A stretch of DNA of 64,000 nucleotides, from contig OZ022510.1 of NCBI GenBank assembly GCA_963989385.1, forward strand, positions 372,501 to 436,500. The letters run 5' to 3'. The stretch comes from Ctena decussata (lineage: Eukaryota > Mollusca > Bivalvia > Lucinida > Lucinidae). Made by a program: the position numbers and the translations under genes. The notes beneath the pieces were generated by a model. The model saw nothing but the letters and a program-made list of their open reading frames with translations, did no database searches and was not told where the DNA came from. Positions 56,881 to 64,000 of this stretch are shown piece after piece; within the stretch, counting starts at the first letter, position 1, and each line of letters begins with the position of its first letter.

Positions 56881-58145
56881 AGGGTCAGCAATGCATCAAT
56901 GGAGTTAAATCCGGTTTTATAATTAGCATATTCCCTTGCCCTGGATTATACTGTGGTTCATCATCATACACTATATTAATTTTACTCCGAGTAAAGAACG
57001 TCTGACCCATCAATGGATCAAAACAGCAAACATGTTAATAAGGATTAAATATTGAGATTGAAAAACATAAGCACCCCACAGCAAGAACAATGAAACGCTT
57101 GATCAAATGAAGTCCAACAGTTAAATCCCAATGGGCTCGACCAAAGACAGACCATCAAACAAATTCTGAAGGATGATTTTCTTTAAAAAAAAAAGAAACA
57201 CATAAAAGAAAGGAAACTAGCAGGCCCTGTCAAGTCTCAAATGTCTCACTTAAAACGTCGTATATGTAATTCAAAACACTGATGCCCAGAAGTGCGGCAA
57301 AAAGATCTAAGCAAACAAAGGCCACCATAAGGATGAGAAAATAAACAAGTAACACATTTACAAAAGAAACTAAAGAAATCAGTTCTCACTTACTCAAACA
57401 TATGTGACGTTGTCCAAAAAAGGTCACACTCACCAAACACAACCCATCAAAGACTTCGAAAGAAAAAGACGAGGGAAACGACAAAACGGTAAACATAATT
57501 TCAATACAGACACACCCAGTCAAACGAAGAGAGACCGCAAGAGAAGAGCTGTTTTGGACCTGTTAGTTAAATATAATGAAAGAAGATGATCACAATGCTA
57601 CATAAGACGTCGCTGAGGTAAGGTAAGACGTCGCTGGGGTACGGTAAGGACCAGTTATGTTTTGTATTGATCGTTTCATGGTGGTTTTCTGTTATAGGTC
57701 CTCTTTACTTGACTGAAAGTGACTCAAAACAATGTTTACTTACTAAAACTGCACAATTAGACCAGTACATGCAATAAATTGAAACGGAAGACATTTGCAA
57801 ATCATAATCACAATTTAAGTTTTATTTTAAGGTAAGACGACACGCACACAATAACATCAACTTTACAAACTAATAAAAGTTGAAAAAATGTTATACAAGT
57901 AATTGAGACAATAGCAAATGACCTAAATTGAGACTAAAACGTCAGTAGTAATGTTTCAATTTGCGAGCAGACATACTTCTATTTCGTATGTCTAAAGTCG
58001 GCTTCTTTTCAATGAACAAGGATTTCCACTTACAAGGAGATAGACCTGGGCTGCTGATGATAAAGTAAGATTCGATAATTAGATTGACACACATTCATTT
58101 ATAGTATAATTATCGACACGCGCTCATTTATATTTAATCCATTTA
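56881..58145. other. AT-rich DNA with a small duplication
   Basis: A basic 61-codon frame at 57404-57589 (KRRGKRQNGKHN) has no recognisable family. At 57604-57648 the string aagacgtcgctg(a/g)ggta occurs twice in tandem. I can support nothing else. Confidence 0.45.
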
Positions 58146-58147
58146 TC

Positions 58148-58417
58148 CCTATCATCAGGTCGGGCCGCGTAGCGCAATCGGCAGGGCACCTGACTCATAA
58201 GTCAGAGGACTTTGGTCCTAAACCCGGTCTAGCCACATTCTTTCGTTTCTCCTTCCGCTGATTTAATTACTGGCGAAAGTATGTGTACTGGTTAACCGCT
58301 TAGGAGGGCTAAACCTGCCCAGGAATAGTGTGGTAAGGTTAACTGATCGTCCCGACATGACCTTAGCTGACTACCGTGGACGTTAAGCATCAAATCAACC
58401 AACCAATCCTATCATCA
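58148..58417 (+). mobile_element. Full-length tRNA-derived SINE with 10-bp target duplication
   Basis: Direct repeat cctatcatca at 58148-58157 and 58408-58417. The body (58158-58407) starts with a tRNA-like head: A box tagcgcaatcgg (58170-58181), an anticodon-arm-like ctgac-tcataa-gtcag (CAT in the loop, as in tRNA-Met, although the loop is one base short), and B box ggtcctaaaccc (58214-58225). Then follow ttctccttccgctgattta, tggttaaccgcttagga, ctgatcgtcccgacatgacc and the AAATCAACCAACCAA tail. It is the best reference for the copies at 14.0 and 24.8 kb. Confidence 0.92.
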
Positions 58418-58565
58418 CATAACAAGACAATGGCAAGCAGTTTAGACCCGTCGTCTGATCCAGGTCGTGTCTGTTTGCATGAAATTTCCAGAAATGAATA
58501 TAACAATGATGAACATAAAATATACCAGACATCCGTAAAATGTTCAATAAACTCGTCTAGATTAT

Positions 58566-58934
58566 ATTCTAATGCACTTACAAATATAACGTGACGTCTG
58601 ATTGAATAACGTCATAAATTTGCAATTTACTGTCGAAACCCCGGCGTCATTAAATAACGTCTCTTCTCATTGGTTGACGTTTGGTTTTACGTTGCTGACA
58701 GCGCTTGAAATGGGTACAAACTAGTACATTATGAAAAGTGAAAAATGTTGAAAAGTGCATTAGAATGGGGATAACTGTATTGAAAATGTCATTTGGGGAG
58801 GTAAATCATCGGTTTTATGGTCGCAAATTGTGTTTTACGGCTCCGCTAGCGCGTCGCCGTAAAACGAAATTTCCGACCATGAAACCGATGATTGACCTCC
58901 CCAAATGACAATTTTCAAGTCAGTTATCCCCTAA
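58566..58934 (-). mobile_element. Foldback element E, copy 2
   Basis: Inverse of 9168-9546: starts ttctaatgcacttacaaata, includes attggttgacgtttggtttt and gaaatgggtacaaactagta. It then has the hairpin 58767-58932 (ggggataactgtatt...catttggggag with ctccccaaatgacaa...cagttatcccc, loop around gctccgctagcgcg). Identity to copy 1 is about 85 percent by eye. Non-autonomous. Confidence 0.85.
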
Positions 58935-58979
58935 TTGATAGAAGAGTCAAATGGGTCAAATACGAAGATTACATGTGAA

Positions 58980-59372
58980 CAGCCAAGACTCAGTTCAGCC
59001 TATGCATCTAGAAGTAGTATGATCGCAATCTTTGTTTTGGTTGAATGATACGACGAAAAGGTTACTTATGCTCAGCATTAATCCAGTAAGATATTAATAA
59101 TTAATGATTTATGTATTCTCATAAAATGTATAATTGTTGAATAGTTGAATCTTTCTCTAGAGCTTGTGGGCAGACTGATAACAGCCCCAATTTACAAAAG
59201 CCGACCCAATAACAGATTTTTGAAATTAACAAGACTCAGTTCAAGTTCAGTCTATGCTTCTAGAAGCGGAATGATCTTTATCTTTCATTTGGTTAAATGA
59301 CACACGGAAATGTCATTAAGGCTCAGCATTAATCTAGCTGGAGTTTAACCATTAATTATTTAGTTATAAATG
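58980..59372. repeat. Degenerate two-copy tandem, offset about 244 bp
   Basis: aagactcagttcagcctatg, catctagaagtagtatgatc, gctcagcattaatccag (58984-59085) recur as aagactcagttcaagttcag, cttctagaagcggaatgatc, gctcagcattaatctag (59228-59335). An old local duplication. Confidence 0.7.
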
Positions 59373-59995
59373 TAGTTATTTGGTACCTCTTGCGTCAAAA
59401 ACATCTTTTAATATAGATATAGACAATAACATATTAAATGTTGGCATAAAACTATAGTATAACAAATTATTTTCCTTTCACTGAATAGTTCTCTGATACT
59501 ATAATATGCTTAGCCAAAAAAGAAATGCACATTAGTGTTTATGTTTTGTAAGCGATATCAATCAGTTGCTAAATAAACTATTATCTGTAAAGTATAAATC
59601 CTAGGCTTAAAATGAACCAAAAGTAAACACAAGGCATTAAACCGCAATAGACGTTAAAACTATAACATTATAGATCTGCAGTCCGACCAGAGTGAAAAGA
59701 CTACCTACGGGTCTTGCTAGTTGTATTTGTTGACAGGTGGTCCCTAATCACTGGTTTATACTGTATGTGCTTATTTCTATATCTTGGTAGCTGTTTTTCT
59801 ATAGACAGATGGGCTCTTTCCACAGATGGCCTTCAGGGACGAGTCATTTATTATTGGGTACACTTAGGAGGGGGAGGGGGTTGTTGGGTTTTTTGGTGAT
59901 GTACTAGGGGTCGGAAATCAATTAGGAGCAGGGCGTTGTCATATATTTTATCAGGCATATTGTGTGTGTGTGGGGGGAGGGGGGTGGTGGGTCAG
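59373..59995. other. AT-rich DNA then G-rich patch
   Basis: 59700-59850 contains diverged short repeats of the form gacag(g/a)tgg(t/g)...ctaat/ctttc. 59863-59890 and 59972-59991 are G-rich, the latter with runs of 6, 6, 2 and 3 G separated by single bases, a strong quadruplex motif. Confidence 0.5.
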
Positions 59996-60071
59996 AATCT
60001 GCCATCAGATAGCAGACAGGGGCAAATCTTAATGCCCCCTGACTGTCGTCTCGGGGGCATAAAAAAATCTG

Positions 60072-60938
60072 TCCATAAACGAAGGCGCTGGAGCGATGAC
60101 AATTTTTTTCTAAAAATAGCCGCTGTGACCTTGAACTTGACCCCAGAATGTTGAAACGCAAACTTGTCCAAGATATTGCCATACTTATCACTTGTGTGAA
60201 GTTAAATCGAAAATGGTCCATTAATGAAAGCGCTACAGCGATGAAAAAGTTTTTCTACAAATAGCCACTGTGACCTTGACATTGATCTTAGGACGCTGAG
60301 GAGCTTGTTCTAGATATTGTCATACTAAACATTTGTATGAAGTTTAAATCAAAATCGGTCCATAAATGAAGGAGCTAGAGGGATGACAGAGTTTATCTTA
60401 AATCAGCCACTGTGACCTTGACCTTGACCTCAGAATGCTGAAACGCGAACTTGTCCAAGATATTGTAATACCAATCACTTGTGTGAAATTAAATCGAATT
60501 TGGTCCTTAGATGAAGACGCTACAGCGATGACAAAGTTTTTCTAAAAATAGCCACTGTGTCCTTCACCTTGACCCCAGAATGCTAAGACGCGTTCTTGCA
60601 AAGATATTATCATACTTATCACTTTTGTGAAGTACAATTGAAATCATTCCATAAATGAAGGCACTAGAATGACGACAAAGTTTTTCTAAAAATAGCCACT
60701 GTGACCCTGACATTGACCTTAGAATGCTGAAATGCAAACTTATTCAAGATAATGTCATACTAAACACTTTTGTGAAGTTTTAATCAAAATCCGCCCATAC
60801 ATGAATGCGCTAGAGCGATGACAAAGTTTTTCTTAAAATAGCAACTGTGACCTTGACCTTGACCTCAGAACGCTGAAATGCGAACTTATCTAAGATATTG
60901 CCATACTTATCACTTGTGTGAAGTTAAATCGAAATCGG
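60072..60938. repeat. Array of six units of about 145 bp
   Basis: tccataaatgaaggc(g)cta, gcgatgacaaagtttttcta, atagccactgtgaccttgac, cttgtccaagatattgccat, ttgtgtgaagttaaatcg. Starts at about 60072, 60217, 60360, 60504, 60648 and 60796. The unit length is not a multiple of three. Confidence 0.9.
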
Positions 60939-61205
60939 TCCACCTAATGCAGCCTTTCCCCCACCCCAATGATGCTTCAAATAAAATTTGATTTCGATCG
61001 GCAAACTGGTCTCTGAGATATTTATGAAGTTGTTTTCACCATTATAAGTCAATGGGAATTTTTTCCGATGCTCAAGGGCAGCTAACTACGTAGTGGTTGG
61101 CCTGATCTGGCCAAAATTTGAACTTGTTTAAGATATTATGCATTTCCTAATTACCTGCAAGTTTGACAAGGATCGGATCAGTAGAAACCAAGAAAAATAT
61201 TTCAT

Positions 61206-61880
61206 CGCTCAAGGGTAAGTAACTCTGAAAAGAATAATCAAACCTGGCCCAAACAGGAACTGGTCCGAGATGTTTTGGCTGTCCTGGATACCTGCAAGCT
61301 ACATGAAGTTGCAATCAAATATGAAGAAGCTAGGGCCTGGACAACATTTTCTCCATTATAAGTCTATGGGAAAATATTTTATCACTCAAGGGCAAGTAAC
61401 TCTGAAAAGAATGATCCATCCTGGCCCAACTTCGAACTGGTCCGAGATGTTTTGGCTGTCCTGGATACCTGCTAGTTACAAGAAGTTGCGATCAAAAATG
61501 AAGAAGCTAGGGCCCGGATAACATTTTCTCCATTATAAGTCTATGGGAAAATATTTTATCGCTCAAGGGCAAGTAACTCTGAACAGAATGATCCAACCTG
61601 GCCCAACTTCGAACTGGTCCGAGATGTTTTGGCTGTTCTGGATATCTGCAAGTTACAAGAAGTTGCGATCAAAAATGAAGAAGCTAGGGCCCGGACAACA
61701 TTTTCTCCATTGTAAGTCTATGGGAAATTTTTTTTTCGCTCAAAAGCAAGTAAGTCTGAACAGAATGATCCAACCTGGCCCAACTTCGAACTGGTCCGAG
61801 ATGTTTAAGCTGTCCTGGATACCTGCAAGTTACAAGAAGCTGCGATTAAAAATGAAGAAGCTAGGGCCCGGACAAAAGTG
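61206..61880 (+). repeat. Array of four 177-bp units (59 codons)
   Basis: cgctcaagggcaagtaactc, aacctggcccaacttcgaac, tggtccgagatgttttggct, gatacctgcaagttacaaga, cattttctccattataagtc. Units start at about 61206, 61384, 61560 and 61738. Because 177 is divisible by three, one frame stays open over 61270-61932 with only one stop (61520) and spells a 59-residue repeat (NWSEMFWLSWIPASYKKL...). Probably a by-product of the array. Confidence 0.9.
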
Positions 61881-61969
61881 TGGACGTACGACGGACGACG
61901 GACCAAGCCTATACTATAAGCTCACCTTGTGAGCCTTCGGCTCAGGTGAGCTAAAAATCTAATGCAAAT

Positions 61970-63683
61970 CCAATACAAGAGGCCCAAATGGGCCTGATAT
62001 CGCTCACCTGGCTATTGTGCAACGGGACCATTCTGATACAAAATTGGTCCAATTCCACTGAGAATTTCTCATTTTCACATTTTGCTACTTTTAGTAACAG
62101 AGACCAACTTGCCTGGTCTTTATATATTTACTTTTGAAACACCTCAATGGAAGAATCGTTTTGCCACAAATTTCATCAAAATCCATTCAGGGGTTACTGA
62201 GATATTGCCAGTTTCATGTTTGTGCTATTTTTAGTAACGGCAGATGGCGGCCATCTTGGATTGCTAAAATGCAAAAATTCGAAAAGCCTTCATGCAAGGA
62301 CCATTTTGACACAAATTTTGTCCAATTCCATTGAGATTTTCTGATTTCACATTTTTTTCTGTTTTTAGTAACAGAGGCCAATATGAATGGTCTACAGTTA
62401 GATATTTTTGAAACATCTCAATGCAAGAATCATTTTGACACAAATTTCGTCAAAATCCATTCAGCGGTTACAGAGATATTGTCATTTTCATGTTTTGTGC
62501 TATTTTAGTAACGGCAGATGGCGGCCATCTTGGAATGCCAAATTGCAATTAATCAAAACGACTTCATGCAAGGAACATTCTGACACAAAATTGGTCCAAT
62601 TCCATTCAAGGGTTCTTGAGCAATTGTCATTTTTATGTTTGTGCTATTTTTAGTAACGGCAGATGGCGGCCATCTTGGAATGCCAAATTGCAATTAACTG
62701 AAACGGCTTCATGCAAGGAACATTCTGACACAAAATTGGTCCAATTGCATTCAAGGGTTCTTGAGTAATTGTCATTTTTATGTTTGTGCTATTTTTAGTA
62801 ACGGCCACCATGGTGGCCATCTTGGATAGTCAACTGGCACAAAATTGAAATTATTCCATTCAAGAACCATTTCTGACCAAATCTGGTCAGAATTGGTTGC
62901 ATTTTCTTTAGATATTGACATTTGAGCAAAATCGGCCTTGTAAACGCTAAGTAGGTCACTGTGACCTAATTCCGCCATAGATTTTTTTTTATTTTTACAA
63001 TTTTTAATACCAAGGTCCCACTTATGTTCCATGCAAACTTTCAACCAAATATACCAAAATGGTTCTGGAGAAGATGTTGATTTTGTTGTTTTTGTTATTT
63101 TTAGTAACAGCAGCCATCTTGGATTCTTGACCTGACCCAATTTTAAAATTTTGAAACTCTGCAGTCTGGTCATGCTCCATGTGAAATTTGAGATCCATAG
63201 GCTCAGTGGTTTTAGAGAAGAAGTTGTTTGAAGTTGTTTAAAGAGGTCATTTTTTGACATTGGCATTTGAGCAAAATTACACACGTAAACAGAAAGTAGG
63301 TCACTGTGACAAAACTCCGCTACAGATTTTTTTCATTTTTACAATTTTGAATACCAAGGTTTCACTGATGTTCCATGCCAAAATTCAGACAAATATACCC
63401 AGTGGTTCTGGAAAAAAAGTTTATTTTGTTGTTTTTGCTATTTTTAGTAACGGCGGCCATCTTGGATTGTCAACCTGACCCAATTTTACAATTCTGAGAC
63501 CCTTGAGTCAGGTCATGCTCCGTGTGAAATTTGAGAATCATGGAACCAGTAGTTTTACAGAAGAAGATGTTTGAATATTTGTTTTTAGATGTTGACGGAC
63601 AAATTTCGTGACGACGCACGACGCACGCCGGACGCATTGGTATGACAATAGCTCACTATGGCCCTTCGGGCCAGGTGAGCTAA
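61970..63683. mobile_element. Tandem-core element with hairpin 3' end (2)
   Basis: Left end palindrome GGCCCAAATGGGCC (61981-61994), followed by GCTCACCTGGC (62002-62012). The right end is TAGCTCAC tat GGCCC ttc GGGCC aggTGAGCTA (63649-63682), so GCTCACCTGGC is present inverted at the right end (gccaggtgagc). The core repeats gtgctatttttagtaacggc, agatggcggccatcttggat, catgcaaggaacattctgac, aaaattggtccaattccatt at 62220, 62500, 62645 and more loosely later. Before the right end lies gacgacgcacgacgcacgcc. The minus 168-codon frame 62778-63284 is repeat-derived. Confidence 0.7.
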
Positions 63684-64000
63684 TAAAACTGAACAGTCTG
63701 TTTAAGTATCATGAATTGGATAAAAACCGTGCCCTCTAGAGTGTACACAAGATTTTTCTAAGATTTGAGGTAGTGACCTAATTTTTTACCTGCACCGCTT
63801 TCATCTGAATAGCACCACTGGGGATTCTACGTGTACACGGATAAAGGGTAACAGTTCGTGTATATGTGGTAAACGTTTACAAAATTTACATATCGTTTAA
63901 CCGAACTTGAACACATGGTAGACCGCCAACATAACCAAATGTCTTAAGAGTCTTCAGTATTAGTCTATTTTAATGTACTTGACGGCATCCTCGGAAACAT
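63684..64000. other. AT-rich DNA, no gene seen
   Basis: Unique-looking sequence to the end of the window. Confidence 0.45.

Larger units (their letters stand above)
60032..61955. mobile_element. Tandem-core element with hairpin 3' end (1)
   Basis: Starts near a hairpin ATGCCCCC/GGGGGCAT (60032-60039, 60053-60060). It carries two different tandem arrays, then a cgtacgacggacgacggac stretch and a terminal hairpin at about 61919-61952 (AGCTCACCT...GAGCC ttc GGCTC AGGTGAGCT), followed by aaaa. The form is that of non-autonomous Helentron/pearl-like elements. The left boundary is a guess. Confidence 0.6.

Noticed and set aside
58158..58235. Functional tRNA-Met gene
   Set aside because: The head is followed by a SINE body and tail within one target duplication, and the anticodon loop is one base short.
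62778..63284. 168-codon minus-strand open frame
   Set aside because: Lies wholly inside a tandem-core mobile element; peptide blocks such as PRWPPWWPLLKIA come from the ggcggccatcttgg repeat.

Overview
The window looks like AT-rich intergenic or intronic DNA from an invertebrate animal, most likely a marine bivalve mollusc. This is inferred from repeat content: a tRNA-derived SINE, an RTE-type LINE, many TA-flanked MITEs, and tandem-core elements of the kind known from clams and oysters. Open frames are short and stop-rich. There are no Shine-Dalgarno/operon layouts, and no rRNA genes or CRISPR arrays. I find no complete protein-coding gene. Two places (42.4-42.95 kb on +, 55.49-55.62 kb on -) have splice-like exon signals and are listed at low confidence.

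Layout. 1-2.6 kb is a 37-bp satellite of about 64 units. 2.6-9 kb is mostly plain AT-rich DNA with a broken reverse transcriptase remnant (3.26-3.66 kb) and an interspersed repeat called F here. 9.1-10 kb is an RTE LINE tail split by a foldback element (E). 12-16 kb has members of a large repeat family (R here), a LINE scrap and a SINE with a perfect 12-bp target duplication. 16.43-17.72 kb is a non-autonomous hAT element with an 8-bp target duplication. 20-26 kb mixes old repeats, a TIR MITE (A here), LINE and SINE remnants nested in each other, and a recent 189-bp tandem duplication. 28.9-30.4 kb is the largest LINE piece, a 5'-truncated RTE-type reverse transcriptase with FADD still present.

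31-39.4 kb holds more R copies, a short CpG-containing promoter-like patch (32.6-32.7 kb), a foldback MITE, a pogo/Tigger-like MITE and a tandemly duplicated repeat (N). 40-46 kb carries three A copies, a long GC-rich R copy, and three TA-flanked MITEs end to end (44.7-46.0 kb). 47.03-48.28 kb is a TIR element with a TTA duplication and a 28-G run in its left end. 50.9-53.15 kb is a composite tandem-core element with matching ends, split by a 702-bp R insertion. 58.1-58.9 kb has a full-length SINE and a second E copy. 59.7-63.7 kb holds two adjacent tandem-core elements whose 3' ends carry the same kind of hairpin ending GGTGAGCTAA.

The elements do not form a pathway. What the window records is an insertion history: LINE before E, W before SINE before Z, tandem-core element before R. 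The least familiar items are family R, which shares a 3' end and has variable 5' truncation, and family E, an arm hairpin joined to a unique arm.
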